Positions 1-11,666 of a stretch of DNA of 64,000 bases are shown here, piece after piece (positions within the stretch are counted from its first letter, which is position 1; the number at the start of each line of letters is the position of its first letter). A program made the translations under genes and the position numbers. The notes under the pieces were generated by a model that worked only from the letters and a program-made list of their open reading frames with translations, did not search any database and was not told the origin of the DNA. This DNA comes from Amoebidium appalachense (lineage: Eukaryota; Ichthyosporea). The stretch spans positions 2,914,001 through 2,978,000 of the forward strand of contig CAVNZM010000003.1 of the NCBI GenBank assembly GCA_963693365.1. Reading direction: 5' to 3'.

Positions 1-996
1 TACTCCCTAACTCCCGATACTCAGTGGGGGCCGATAATCCTACATATGAAATTTGATCAATTACATAGTGAAATTTCAAAATGAACCCTTTGTCCTTAAA
101 TTATGACATCCTACGATATTTCTTCTATCTCAAGTGGACAGGGTGTCCGTTCCTACAAGGAAAAATAAAAATTGCCGAAATATATGTACATAACAAGAAA
201 CTCTTATTCACATAAGGTCGTTTAACACAATGGAGAGGCCGGGACTCTTTGTCGTAAGTCAGCATATCTACACCGTGGAGGTAGTTTACTATGATGAATT
301 ATGCCAATTGCGATTTCATTCCAAGATCATAATACCATACGCATTCGTGTGAAGGTCTATGTAAGTCATTCTAGTCAGCCCAGACACCATTCAAAGTTTT
401 ACTATCCCTTTCGAGGGTTTCCGAACGATGGTATTTTTGTCTTTATGGTGTTAATATGGGTACCCTTGGTCGTTTTGCGGGGACTGGCACCTCCGTAGAT
501 GCTCGGTGCTTTGTTTGTCCTGATGGGTAACGATATAACTTTAGTTACAACCAACCCTCAAACATTCCTGCATACGTGCTTTCATTAACTTCACACACAC
601 ACTCACACAAGCTCTCTCTTTGTCACTCGGTCTCTTGCTGTGTATCTCATCTCTATCTCCCTCTCTATCATCATCTCTTCTCTCCCCCTAACTCTGTCAC
701 GCGCACACAAACCTTTCTCGATTCCTCTCTCTCAACCCCTATTTCTTTCGTTCTTTCTCTTTTCGAAAACTGTCCACACACCTTCTGTTTTTCAAGCTCC
801 CACTTGCTCTCTTGCTCTTTCCATCATGGCATTTTCTCTCTCTTATTCTTTACTTGGCATCTATCATCATGTACCCACACACACTCTCTCTGTCTCACTC
901 TCCTCGTGTCTCACTCCCTTTATCCCTCTCCATCTCTCTCCCTCTCACTCTCTCCCCCTCTCACTCGCTGTTGCTCTCTCCCCACCTCTCTCCTCG

Positions 997-1002
<6 letters not shown>

Positions 1003-1071
<69 letters not shown>

Positions 1072-1755
1072 CCCCGTCTCTCTCCCTCCCTCTTAGCCCT
1101 ACCTCCCTATCTCCGAATCTCCCTATTTCTCTCGGACATGCAAATGCACATGCACTGCACAGAAAATGGCATATACATTGGTCACCAAAAGCCCGTTTAA
1201 GCATCAACACGAACAGGCTATGGAATAATGCCAGTAGAGATACATACCCGTCTTTGACATCATGAGCGGTTCGTTTTCTGAATCACTTGACACGTCGGTT
1301 TGGAGACTGTTGGTGTCACCATCGGATTTGCTGGCCACACTGTCGGGGTTCTTGATGTTGTCGTTGTTGCTATTACTGTCTGAGCTGTTGATGTCTGCAT
1401 TGTGAATGTCAGTCCGAGTTCAGAGCCAATGCTCAGATAAAGATTCGAAATGATTTTGTTGGTGTGGGTGGGGGAGCCTCAGAAGGTGTTTTGTTACTTC
1501 TTTCAAGTCGGAAATTTTATCACCATTGTTGTTTTTCTGCCCATACCCATAGGAAATGTGGAGGTGGTGGTGGTTGTGGTGGTTGTGGTGGTTCGGTGTG
1601 TGCGTGTGGTTCGGGGGGGGGGGGGGGGGGGGGGGGGGGGGAGGGTGGGGGAGGGGGTATGCCATGGGGGGAGGGGGAAAGGGGGGGGGGGGGGGGACCC
1701 GTGCATGTCATTGGCCGTGTGCAGGTTTGTGTGTGTGTGTGTGTGTGTGACACGT

Positions 1756-1845
<90 letters not shown>

Positions 1846-1860
1846 ATGTGCATGTGCATG
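1003..1860. repeat. CT, poly-C, poly-G and GT tracts
   Basis: A (CT)n run leads into about 30 C (1003-1070). A G-rich block with homopolymers lies at 1614-1697. A long (GT)n microsatellite (about 1728-1844) ends in GCATGT repeats. The open frames through these tracts (Ser-Leu, Cys-Val or His-Thr repeats) are artefacts. Confidence 0.9.
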
Positions 1861-2193
1861 TGCATGTGTGTGGACGTCTGTCTCTGTGTACATGTAAATT
1901 ATCTGCTGTAACGTTCGGAAACGTAATGTTTTGGGTTGATCAAATATGGGCCAGATTTACATCGTAAGAATTGGGTAATAGATTAAATACCTTCGTTATT
2001 GTGGTGAACGTGAAAATCGAGGAGTTCTTGGGCAATATATCCTCTTCCTCTTCTTCTTCCTCATGGTCAATGCCCTCTTCCTCACTGTGGTCGCTGTCAT
2101 CAGCATCCTCACTGTAACATTCATCGTCCTCACTTGAGTTGAGTGGGTCTGCATCAACCGGCTCCTCAGTGAATTCGTATGCGGCCTGTGCAT
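1248..2193 (-). CDS. Two exons of an unnamed gene, arm A copy
   Basis: Two exons are supported by conservation with arm B. Exon 2134-2193 (60 nt) ends in a GTGAGG donor. Exon 1248-1394 (147 nt) is preceded by a TGCAG acceptor and followed by a GTATGT donor. Both have exactly the length and phase of their counterparts at 53181-53240 and 54005-54151, so the reading frame is conserved between copies. The encoded protein is acidic, rich in Ser, Asn and Asp, and looks disordered; it contains the short string [11 protein letters not shown]. An acidic Glu-rich stretch continues past the first donor to about 1991 and may be retained in some transcripts. The product is not recognised. The rest of the gene is either outside the window or lost. 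Confidence 0.5.
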
Positions 2194-2780
2194 CTGTACC
2201 GTATATTGTTTTTGTGCATGTGCGTGTGCGTGTGTGTGTATGCACGCATGTGTGAGGGGGTGTGCGTGTTTATTGTTTTGTTTTTTTTTGTTTTTTTTTT
2301 GGGGGGGGGGGGGGGAGTCATGGTGAGGAACCGTTTGACATATTATGAGATAGGATGACCGATTTGCCAATGGGGTAGACTATTGTAAGAGAGGTATTAT
2401 GAGATAGCATGACCAATTTGCCAATGGGGTAGACTATTGTAAGAGAGGTAGTTTGTCGCTCAGCCTGAGAAAGAGACATAATGAAGAATTAGAGTTGGTG
2501 GGTGGGTGTTGGTATGTACTGGGTAGTTTTCGAAGCGGAAACGCACGTCATGCAAAGATCTAAAGCATTGACCATGTCATTCTGCAACAGTGCCTGGCCT
2601 GACAGCACACACAATTCATCACCAGGGCAGGGTAGGCCACGGTGTGTGTATGAGAGGTATTGTGTGTTTGAAAGGGGGGATTGGGGGGGAGGGGGGGGGG
2701 GGTTGTCGGTTCGGGGATGGTATTGGCTTATGCAAGTTACGCAAATCCTGTCCTTCAATTGTTCATTTTACTTTTTGCAA

Positions 2781-3471
2781 GATCAATAAATAAGAAAACC
2801 AGATACAAGATTATAGGGTTATGGTTTTCTTTCTTTCTTTCTTTCTTTTTTTTATTTTTTATTTAGTTTGTAAACGTGTTTTCTTTGCAGGAGAATTAGA
2901 TAGCCCCGTTGAAGTGAAATTGTGTGTTGCGAGTGTGCTGTAAACTTCGTAGTAGCAGCATGTTGTAGGCCTTGGTGTGTTTGATGTGTGTGCAAAGTTT
3001 CAAGCTCTAGCATTTTATTTAGAGAGCTGTAGCTGTTTTTATGTTCTGTGGGATATATGCCATATGGATATATTGATGAGTTTGAGTTATATCTAGTCCA
3101 AAATGGGCGGCAATTGATTTGGTCTTTGTGATCTAGGGGTTTTAGCCACTTGTGAAAATTTTTAATTGGTTGATGTGCAGCAAAAATTCCATTTTGGTAG
3201 ATTTCATGGATTTGATAGGTTCTAAGTCATTTCTTCATATTTCCATAGGCAAAAATGTGGGCCACGCTATATAATGAGCTTGCGCGGCCCCAGGGAGGTC
3301 AGTTGCGGCGCTACTGAGCGCGTTTAGGTCTCTTTAGGCCCAATTTTTTAGCTAAGTTTTTGCAACTCTAGTCCCCGTTTTTCGCGCTGTTGTTCGTTTT
3401 TTCTCTAGTTTTTTTGCCCAGGAGCGCGCGCTTAGCTTCGGCAGCATCTGGTAAGAGTTTTGCGTGCGCGC
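2781..3471. other. Intergenic, no gene seen
   Basis: AT-rich sequence with a short TTTC microsatellite near 2828-2850. I see no supported coding sequence, RNA gene or repeat boundary apart from the inverted repeat that starts at about 3472. Confidence 0.5.
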
Positions 3472-3535
3472 CATAGGGGTTCAGTATTAATGACGTCACA
3501 GCGGCGATCGCTCCGAGAAGGAGGGCAAGGGTCCG
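3472..3535 (+). repeat. Left inverted repeat of XPG/SWIM unit
   Basis: ATAGGGGT, then about 10 nt, TGACGTCA, then GAGAAGGAGGGCAAG. The same three blocks occur in the same order and reverse-complemented at 7455-7508. The TGACGTCA block is a perfect CRE-type palindrome and lies upstream of the XPG-like gene, so it may also act as promoter. No convincing target-site duplication is visible outside the repeats. Confidence 0.55.
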
Positions 3536-3615
3536 AAATGTGCGTTCGCACATCGATTCACGAAAACGAAAAGGCCACGAAAACAAAACAAGCACACGAA
3601 AAGTAAACGTAAAAA

Positions 3616-5230
3616 ATGGGGTTTGATAATCTTTTACCAGTGGTTGGCCTGACGGAGAAAAAGAAAAAGGGGTGCACTTTTGCCGAGCTCTCTAGTTTAC
3701 TCTGTGACAAGCGGGTGGGCATTGATGCTAGTGCTATTCTTCACAAGGCCCTTAGTAGTGTACCTGCAAAGTCGAAGGAAAGCCATGAACTAGCTATGTT
3801 GTTGCACACATCTGACAGCCCACACACAATAGTGTTACCAAAAGCAATAGTGGAAAAGATAACCGACAAGTTCAAAAAAGAAATATACTTCTGGCAACAT
3901 GGATTGGGAGCTACCTCTGTTTTTGTCTTTGATGGGCAGCTCATGCCTGCCAAACAAACAGAGAAAAGCAACCGGTTAAAGGCGTGCGAAAACGCGTATA
4001 ATGAAGGGAAACGACTTCTGGGCACCCTTTGTAACGCCACTTCGTCGGAGGAGAGTCAGAAAATACAGGAGCGGGTTGACAGCCAGTTTAAACAGTCCCA
4101 CTTTGTCGTCTGGTCTATGGCACGAGTGGCGTTGGCAACATGCCAAGCGGAGGGTATAGAGAAGGTGGTGGCCCCTTACGAGGCGAACGCACAGCTCGCG
4201 TTCATGGGGCAGAATAAGATAATTGACGTAATGGCGGTGGACGACAGTGATTTGCTTGCATATACATCCTCACCCATACTCATCGGTGGTCTGTCGCGGG
4301 GCAAGGTCGACCAAAAAACAGATTCCCTCACTCGTTTTCAATGCTACCTCGTCGATCACGCTCGCGACATTTTTAAAGTACAGACATACAAAAATAAACA
4401 ATATGATTTCTCAGGCTGGAATATGGACGATTTGCTTCTTTTTGGCATTGTTGGTGGTTGTGATTATTTGAAACTAGTGGGTGTGGGTGAGGTTGGCGCA
4501 TACGACTTTGTGAGGAAAGTGAAACAAAAAGGGGACACGCACTCGTTAGACCCATGGCTGGAGTGTGTGCAAGATGTTCTTGAGAACTCGTCACTTCGCC
4601 TTGCCCCCAAAATGCACGCACACGAGCTTGATACTGTGAGTGTGTTCACGGCATTTGAACGGGCGCTCGTAGCCTTCCGCTCCCACATAGTGCTGAATCC
4701 TGTTACGCTTGAGCACTGGCACGTTTGCTGGACACCAACAGAGCCTCGCCCAGAGGTGTTGGGCACACCAATCGATGCCAACCTTTTGGACTGCTATCTG
4801 ACCGGCCATATTGTTCCGCACACTCTTGAATTTCTACCGCTCAGTGGCACGGGAGAGAGTGGGCGGCCTGATATATATAACAACCGGGTGTGGGTCTATG
4901 GGCAGGACAAGCTTCTGGCAGAGCTACCCGTCGTTCCAGATGAGGTAGGGTATGGTTCCACACATAGATATGATGGTAAAGGCCGGGGGGGGGGGGGGGG
5001 GGGGGGGGGGGAGGAGAAGCCCCGGTGGAAGGTTGGGGGGGGGGAGAAGGGGAGTAGTTAAGGGAGTGAAGCTCGAAAAGGAGGGGGAGGGGGAGGGGGG
5101 GGGGGGGATAAAGATGGGAGAGTGAAGGTAGGAAGGTGTGTGGGAAAGAAGCTCGAAGGGGAGAGAGGTAGAAAAGAAAATGAAGGGGGGAGTGGAGGGG
5201 GGGGGGGTGTAGATAAGAGTGATGGTTTCT

Positions 5231-5263
<33 letters not shown>

Positions 5264-5484
5264 AACGAGATAGATATGTCAGTGCAGTTCGGAAGGAGAG
5301 GGGCCTGGGATTCTTGGGTAAAGGGGAAAAGGGGTACAGAAGAGATGAAGGCCGAGGGATGGAGGACTATGGACCCGGGGAAGGGAGGAAGGAGAGGGGA
5401 AGGGGGGTAAAGGGGAGGTGAATGGGAGTTGGAGGGGGGTGGGGAGAAGGGGGAGGGGGTATTGGGAATACATAAAGACTGACA

Positions 5485-5515
<31 letters not shown>

Positions 5516-6385
5516 CATCTTCGTCCCCTTTCCCGCGCTTTCTCCCTACACACACTGTGAATATCCACACTACACACGTGCTTGCGCGGACACCTATATA
5601 CACATGTGCAGGTAATCATGCAGCACTTCCCCCTCAAGAATTTTGTTCGCGGTTGGCGGCGGGCAATGTCGTGCAGTGAGTACCTGGCGGTCTCCTACTG
5701 CAAGGACGGCCGCAAGGTACTTCTGCGAGGCTTAGTGCCCCGTTCCATGGCCACAGACTTCTATGTCGCCTATCTGCATTTGGAGCTGGAGGAGGAGAAC
5801 AACGTGGTGAAGAAGGTGATAGATGGTTTGTGTCAGTGTCCACAGGCTCGCATTGCATGCATACACCAAGCTGCACTCATACACACAAACGCCGATATTG
5901 TTAGGCTCTCTGGTCGGGTCCCCGGGGATGAACCACAGTTGTTTGCAAGCACTAGCCAACAAAAACGGTGGGGGGTTCCATCGGGGCAGATGTCGAAAGA
6001 TATAATAAAACCCATCGAGCAGTATATTTTTCAAAGAAGGGAGCCTCGCATGCCTACAAAAAAAGGAAAGGTTGGGGAAGGTGGTGGGGTAGGTGATGGC
6101 AGGGAACGGAACGGGGGTGGGGGTGAGGGTGAAATGGATCTTGAAGGTGATGGCCAGAGTGGAGGGGGGTCTGGGCAAAAAGATAGTGGCAAGTTTAAGG
6201 GGAAGGAAGTAGGGTGTCATATGAATCCTATTTTCTTGCGCGAGAATCCATTGCTGAATGCTAGTGTGGCCGTGAATGCAGATAATGTTAAATCGATGAT
6301 GAAATTAATAGATAATATAAATGATGTGTATGCCAGAGAGGCCCGGGCCGCAAAGGCATCTGTACTCGCTCGAAAGAAAAGGTAG
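3616..6385 (+). CDS. XPG/FEN1-like nuclease with SWIM zinc motif, two exons
   Basis: Exon 1 begins at ATG 3616. It shows the FEN1/XPG signature in order: N-region GIDAS near residue 36, VFDG near 103, I-region PYEANAQLA near 199, DDSDLLAY near 220, and a helix-hairpin-helix-like region GGCDYL followed by GVGEVGA near 280-295. These acidic residues normally bind the two metal ions that cleave branched DNA. A donor at about 4977 (ATG|GTAAAG) and an acceptor at about 5611 (TGTGCAG) remove an intron full of poly-G and poly-C. Exon 2 carries CQCPQARIACIHQAALIH, a SWIM-type CxC...CxH motif, then a basic, Gly-rich tail. The splice join is inferred; the nuclease assignment is firm. XPG-type nucleases are known in cellular repair and in Academ-type DNA transposons. 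The inverted repeats around this gene favour a mobile origin, but no DDE transposase is present. Confidence 0.75.
4978..5611 (+). other. Intron packed with G and C homopolymers
   Basis: This is the inferred intron of the XPG/SWIM gene. G runs lie at about 4985-5012, 5096-5107 and 5233-5261, and a C run at about 5486-5516, in otherwise purine-rich DNA. The first G run begins a few bases after the splice donor. The apparent Gly- and Pro-rich frames here are not genes. Confidence 0.6.
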
Positions 6386-6613
6386 ATCGATGTAAAGAGA
6401 TAAGTCTCTTTTATAAATTAGTAACGCTAGTAGTAGTGCTATATGGTAACCATAACCGGGCCCGGTTAAGGATAAATGGTGTTTGTGTTCTGTATAAATG
6501 TAATGAAAATTGTAACTAGGCAGTGCTGTGCACTAGGTTATGTATGCCATGTGCTGTAATGAATGAAGGTCTACTGTTACCACAACTACTGAGGTGGCAA
6601 GGTCTTGCGTCTG

Positions 6614-6656
<43 letters not shown>

Positions 6657-7008
6657 CCAGGAATGTGTAGTGGTTGTGTGTGGGAACAATAGGCGGGAGG
6701 AGGGGCCTGGGGGGGAGAGGGGGGTAGGGGGGGGGGGGGGAGACAGGAAGGTTTCGTTTTTTTCCCTCTCTGTCGGGCTCGTGTTTTTCTAAAGGGTTCC
6801 TTTCCCCTTCCCCCTCTCCCCCTCCTCCTCCCCCCCCCCCCCTTCCCCCCGTTTCAGTGAAAAACATAAACACACGCCATTTGTTTATGTTGGTACTTTT
6901 ATATATACATATTTTTTCACGGGGACTGGGTAACTGAAGGGGGGGGGGGGGGAAGGGGGAGGGACGGGGAAGGGGGGGGGGGGCTGGAGAGGACACAAAC
7001 AATTAGCT
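6386..7008. repeat. Intergenic with GTGC microsatellite
   Basis: Contains a (GTGC)n microsatellite at about 6615-6655 and alternating G-rich and C-rich blocks at 6700-6980. It separates two convergent genes. No gene is seen. Confidence 0.7.
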
Positions 7009-7254
7009 TTATAATGGGGCTTCTTCCTCCCAGTGCACGAGTTTGCCTTGGAAGCGTGTAAGCCCAAAGCAAACTTGGACAACCTGGGAGTGATTGGGCA
7101 CCATGGTGATGGGAACAGTATCCGTGAGGATCTTGTTCTCCTTGTTCTTAAACCACGAACTAACAACCTCTGCACTGTGCCTTCGAATAAGCACCTGCTT
7201 ACAACCAGGCCCAGCAGTGGCCTTGCAGTGGTCTGCTGCACAACGAGAGGGCAT
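7009..7254 (-). CDS. Small protein with N-terminal Cys residues, unknown
   Basis: An 81-residue frame starts at ATG 7254 with MPSRCAADHCKATAG and ends in an acidic tail. The opening Met-Pro-x-x-Cys and the nearby Cys residues recall the first residues of THAP-type zinc fingers, but the remaining THAP pattern is not evident, so no domain is assigned. It is transcribed leftward from the right inverted repeat, convergent with the XPG/SWIM gene; each gene points inward from its own repeat copy, as in some DNA transposons with two genes. It could instead be one exon of a longer gene. Coding status rests on the intact frame and position only. Confidence 0.35.
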   Translation of the reverse strand: MPSRCAADHCKATAGPGCKQVLIRRHSAEVVSSWFKNKENKILTDTVPITMVPNHSQVVQVCFGLTRFQGKLVHWEEEAPL

Positions 7255-7454
7255 AGTGTGGGCACCCCTTAGGGGTATACCTTTTAAGATTCGCAACAGA
7301 AGGTAAAAACTAAATAACAAGTAAACATACAATTTAGTTCCCAAGTTTTACGTTTAAAATTTTTCTTTTTTTTTAATTAGCCGCGTAACGTGGTGCACAC
7401 ATGGTTTCGTTTCCGTTTTGCAAACAGGAAAGTCTCTCGCGGCCCCCAATCCGT

Positions 7455-7508
7455 GCTTGCCCTCCTTCTCAATTAGTGACGTCATTAAGACCGGACCCCT
7501 ATTGCGTT
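7455..7508 (-). repeat. Right inverted repeat of XPG/SWIM unit
   Basis: CTTGCCCTCCTTCTC, TGACGTCA and ACCCCTAT repeat, in reverse complement and the same order, the blocks at 3472-3535. Block spacing differs by about 10 nt, so the match is imperfect. Together the two repeats bracket a unit of about 4 kb. This copy also lies about 110 bp upstream of the Gag-like ORF and could be a promoter shared by related genes rather than a transposon end. Confidence 0.5.
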
Positions 7509-7617
7509 TTTAGCTGGTTTTCGGACGTTTTTTGCGGTGTCGTTTTTCCCGCGTTTTTGCATTTTCCAGTCTTCGTTTTTAAGTTTTTGTGCTCTAGTCT
7601 GGTTTGTGAGCATTGCA

Positions 7618-8605
7618 ATGGCCCCTTCTCCTGCTCTGGTCGCCAAGGTGGCCGCTCTCCTCGAAAAGCTTTTGGAGATCTCTACCGATGCGGACGACGC
7701 AAGTCTCAAAAGTCTGGCCGTTTTGCAGTCCAACGCCCTCCCCTGGAACAGCCTGCCGGCAGAAACCGTCAACAGTGTGGTTTCAGCCCTCAAGGCGCGC
7801 TCGGTGGCTTTTGATGACCCTGAGATGGTCGGTTGGAAAGTCACCGACCAGCTGCACTTGCTCTGTCGCACTCCTCGTAGCGGCCGTGCCTCCCCCCACC
7901 TGGGTCGCCCTCTCCCCAGCGGCGTTCTGACGGTGTAGACGTCCAAGAGCAGCTGCAGGCGCTTTCTGCCAAAGGGCAAGCCCTCTCTGTTGCCCAGTCT
8001 GGTCGCCCCAAGAAGCCCTCTGCCGGCGGCCTGCCGAGCACGCTGTCTGTGCGGGCAAAGGGCAAGGAGCCTGTCTATGCGTACGACACCGGTGGTGAAG
8101 ACACCCCATCGTCGAGTGAGGATTCTTTTTCCAGCAGCAGTGGCTACGGTCGTTCCTCTCGCAGCCGTCGTTCCTCTGGCCGTTCCAAACCCAGCCCCAG
8201 CCGTTATCTGCTCTCCAGCGGCGCCAAAGTCAACCTGCGCGTCAAAGAAAGTCTGGCCCCTTCCTACCTCAGGAGCACCTTGGCTGACCAGGCCTCGGTC
8301 ACTGCGGCTGTCCACGCGGCGGATTGGGTCAGCTACCGCAACAAACGGGAGGCTCTGACTCTTGCCCGTATGCTGGATCTGCTGCTGGCCGCCGACCCTA
8401 AGGCCCGCAAGGAGTCGCCTGCTGTGGAAGTTGTTGTGCGCCGTCTGCTGGCTGTGCAGACTGCTGATCAGTCCAACGGGGACTGGGCTGTTGCAGAGCA
8501 GTTTGAGGAGCTCCCTGCGCGCAGCCTGCCCCTGCCCCCTGCCTTGGCCACCCGGGCTGTTCGTCAAGCCAAGACCCTCGCCGAAGTCACCCGGGCTCGG
8601 CGTGG
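7618..8605 (+). pseudogene. Gag-like ORF1 of a retroelement, frameshifted, runs into gap
   Basis: ATG 7618 opens a frame for about 90 residues. The coherent reading then moves to another frame near 7890, at a run of C, and continues into the assembly gap. The later part has a Ser/Arg-rich segment (near 8110-8200) and an alpha-helical region with EALTLARMLDLLLAAD. The layout (helical N-terminus, Ser/Arg linker, helical domain) resembles ORF1/Gag-like proteins of tyrosine-recombinase (DIRS/Ngaro-type) retroelements, but this is judged by style, not by a firm motif. Reverse transcriptase and recombinase, if present, would lie in or beyond the gap. The frameshift may be a sequencing error at the homopolymer. 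Confidence 0.4.
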
Positions 8606-9105
8606 NNNNNNNNNNNNNNNNNNNNNNNNNNNNNNNNNNNNNNNNNNNNNNNNNNNNNNNNNNNNNNNNNNNNNNNNNNNNNNNNNNNNNNNNNNNNNNN
8701 NNNNNNNNNNNNNNNNNNNNNNNNNNNNNNNNNNNNNNNNNNNNNNNNNNNNNNNNNNNNNNNNNNNNNNNNNNNNNNNNNNNNNNNNNNNNNNNNNNNN
8801 NNNNNNNNNNNNNNNNNNNNNNNNNNNNNNNNNNNNNNNNNNNNNNNNNNNNNNNNNNNNNNNNNNNNNNNNNNNNNNNNNNNNNNNNNNNNNNNNNNNN
8901 NNNNNNNNNNNNNNNNNNNNNNNNNNNNNNNNNNNNNNNNNNNNNNNNNNNNNNNNNNNNNNNNNNNNNNNNNNNNNNNNNNNNNNNNNNNNNNNNNNNN
9001 NNNNNNNNNNNNNNNNNNNNNNNNNNNNNNNNNNNNNNNNNNNNNNNNNNNNNNNNNNNNNNNNNNNNNNNNNNNNNNNNNNNNNNNNNNNNNNNNNNNN
9101 NNNNN
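8606..9105. other. Assembly gap, 500 N
   Basis: Exactly 500 undefined bases, probably a placeholder of arbitrary length. The left edge is in the Gag-like ORF and the right edge in a CA-rich minisatellite, so the missing piece may hold the rest of the retroelement. Confidence 0.99.
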
Positions 9106-9332
9106 ACACATACACACACTGTCAGACACACAAACACACACACACAAACACACACACATGCACACACACGGTGCATTTCCCCCCTCCCCTTCCCTCTCCA
9201 CAGAGCACACACACACACACGTGCACACATGCACACACACGGTGCATCCCCCCTCTCCCCCCCTTCCCTTTCAACTGAGCACATACACATGCACACACAC
9301 ACACACACAACACACACGATGCACACAGACAT

Positions 9333-9369
<37 letters not shown>

Positions 9370-9512
9370 CACACACACGGTGCATTTCCCCCCTCCCCTT
9401 CCCTCTCCACAGAGCACAGTGTCACACACACACACGTGCACACATGCACACACACGGTGCATCTCCCCTCTCCCCTTCCCTCTCAACTGAGCACATACAC
9501 ACACACATACAT

Positions 9513-9562
<50 letters not shown>

Positions 9563-9736
9563 ACATGCACACATGCACGGACACGAATCCCCCCCTTCCC
9601 TTTCCCTCTCCACCGAGCACATGCACACATGCACAGCCTGACATAGACATGCACACACACACACACACACCACACACGATGCACAGAGACATGCACACAC
9701 ACACAAACACACAACACACACACACACATACACACA

Positions 9737-9774
<38 letters not shown>

Positions 9775-9957
9775 CACACACACGGTGCATTTCCCCCCTC
9801 CCCTTCCCTCTCCACAGAGCACACACACACACACGTGCACACATGCACACACACGGTGCATCCCCCCTCTCCCCCCCTTCCCTTTCAACCGAGCACATAC
9901 ACACACACAGACATGCACACACACACAACATACACAGACATCCACACATCTGGCAGA
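9106..9957. repeat. CA-rich minisatellite
   Basis: Tandem units of (AC)n with GTGCACACATGCACAC, then GGTGCATTTCCCCCC or GGTGCATCCCCCC, then a C/T-rich piece ending in GAGCACA. Five or more units of variable length are present. The long Cys-Val and His-Thr frames across it are not genes. Confidence 0.9.
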
Positions 9958-10620
9958 CACAGAACAGCTTCTAGGACGAGACATTTACCACAAAGTTTAT
10001 GGGGGGGATGGTGAATGTGCCCCTGGAGTACGAGCCTCTGAGGGTCACACGAAAAAAACACAACGTTGTAGCTCGTATAGAACCCCCCTTGTAGCATAGT
10101 ATATGTACATATGTTACCTAGACATTATTGGTTTTTCAATAACTACCCACAGAACAGCCTCTAGCACGAGAGATTTACCACAAAGTTTTTGAGGGGGATG
10201 GTGAATGTGCCCCTGGAGTACGAGGGTCACACGAAAAAAACACAACATTGTAGCTCGAAGAGAACCCCCCTTGTAGCATAGTATATGTTATATGTACATG
10301 TGTTACCTAGACATTATTGGTTTTTTCAATAACTACCCACAGAACAGCTTCTAGCACGAGACCTTTACCACAAAGTTTATGGGGGGGATGGTGAATGTGC
10401 CCCTGGAGTACGAGGGTCACACGAAAAAAACACAACGTTGTAGATCGCATAGAACCCCCTTGTAGCATAGTATATGTACATATGTTACCTAGACATTATT
10501 GGTTTTTCAATAACTACCCACAGAACAGCCTCTAGCACGAGAGATTTTACCACAAAGTTTATGGGGGGGATGGTGAATGTGCCCCTGGAGACGAGGGTCA
10601 CACGAAAAAAACACAACATT

Positions 10621-11265
10621 TTCGTGTTATTACACCTGATTCTTCCTCTCGCTATCTCACTTCCTCTTTCTTTTCTCTTCCTGTTTTTTCTGCCTTTTCG
10701 TGTTATCACCATATGCAGTATAAGTTTCTTTCTCGTTCTGATAGAGAAATCAAAAGGTAAAACTCAGTCGGCATGTGTTATGTTCCTTAGGCAACACCGT
10801 ACTGCTCATTATTGCTTTTTGGGAGCTTTGGCAGGATACATTTCTCCTGCTGTCCGTATGGATACCACCCTAGTAGATAAGTCTGTATGGTGCTCTGATG
10901 TTGATATTGCCTGGGAAGTTGTGCAGTGGCGCTGTAATTCTTGTTTTCATCGCCGCTGGTGCCACTTTTGTGCTGACCTTTTTAATCGCAAGCATGTTGA
11001 TAGGTGTGAATTTTTATGTCGCGTTTTACCTCTTTCCCTACGGGTATCTGCTACACTAGCTGGCAATGTGAACACTTTAGACTTTTTGTTGAATTCTGTT
11101 GGTCGTCACATTGAGTATTTATATGATTTTCACACAGTGTTCAGGTATCTCAGTATGCACTTGTTACTGGATAACTCGTGAAGTTTTTATTGTCTTCTCA
11201 GTATGCCGTGCATACTTGCATATCTTTCCGTCGAATAAATCCAGTCAAAAGAAAAAAAAAAAAAA
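10621..11265 (+). mobile_element. 5'-truncated LINE tail inserted in the satellite
   Basis: The insertion splits a satellite unit after ACAACATT. It ends with AATAAA (about 11233), then a 14-A tail, and the unit resumes with ACATT, giving a target-site duplication of about 5-6 bp. That is the signature of LINE-type target-primed insertion. The open frame over the segment ends at 11181 and contains CHFCADLFNRKHVDRC (CX2CX7HX3C), a zinc knuckle of the kind found at the C-terminus of non-LTR retrotransposon ORF2. No reverse transcriptase domain remains. A processed copy of a cellular mRNA is the alternative. Confidence 0.55.
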
Positions 11266-11666
11266 ACATTGTAGCTCGAATAGAACCCCCTTTGTAGATA
11301 GTATATGTACATGTGTTACCTAGACATTATTGTTTTTTTCAATAACTACCCACAGAACAGCTTCTAGCACGAGAATTTTACCACAAAGATTATGGGGGAG
11401 ATGGTGAATGTGCCCCTGGAGTACGAGGGTCACACGAAAAAAACACAACGTTGTAGCTCGTATAGAACCCCCCTTGTAGTATAATATATGTCCATGTGTT
11501 ACTTACACATTATTGGTTTTTCAATAACTACCCACAGAACAGCTTCTAGCACGAGAAATTTACCACAAAGTTTATGGGGGGGATGGAGAATGTGCCCCTG
11601 GAGTACAAGGGTCACACGAAAAAAACACAACGTTGTAGCTCATATAGAACCCCCCTTGTAGCATAG

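Larger units (their letters stand above)
1..2780 (-). repeat. Inverted duplication arm A
   Basis: Read on the minus strand, this segment matches 51.6-55.0 kb on the plus strand in the same order, with point differences, indels and a missing internal part. Matching landmarks include the stretch with GGTACCCTTGG and the Thr/Gly exon at 1248-1394, the (GT)n plus CATGTG block near 1850, the TAGTCTACCCCATT segment (duplicated here near 2380 and 2440), and the CCTGCCCTGGT segment near 2630. The copies are clearly diverged, so this is an old duplication or two members of a repeat family rather than an assembly palindrome. The piece matching 51.87-52.9 kb (one exon plus intron) is absent here. Confidence 0.75.

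Noticed and set aside
576-1265. Long Ser/Leu/Pro-rich frames
   Set aside because: They are translations of CT and C tracts, with no normal composition or splice support.
9106-9990. Several long Cys-Val or His-Thr frames, some spanning the gap
   Set aside because: They arise from CA/GT repeats and undefined bases; no protein is encoded.
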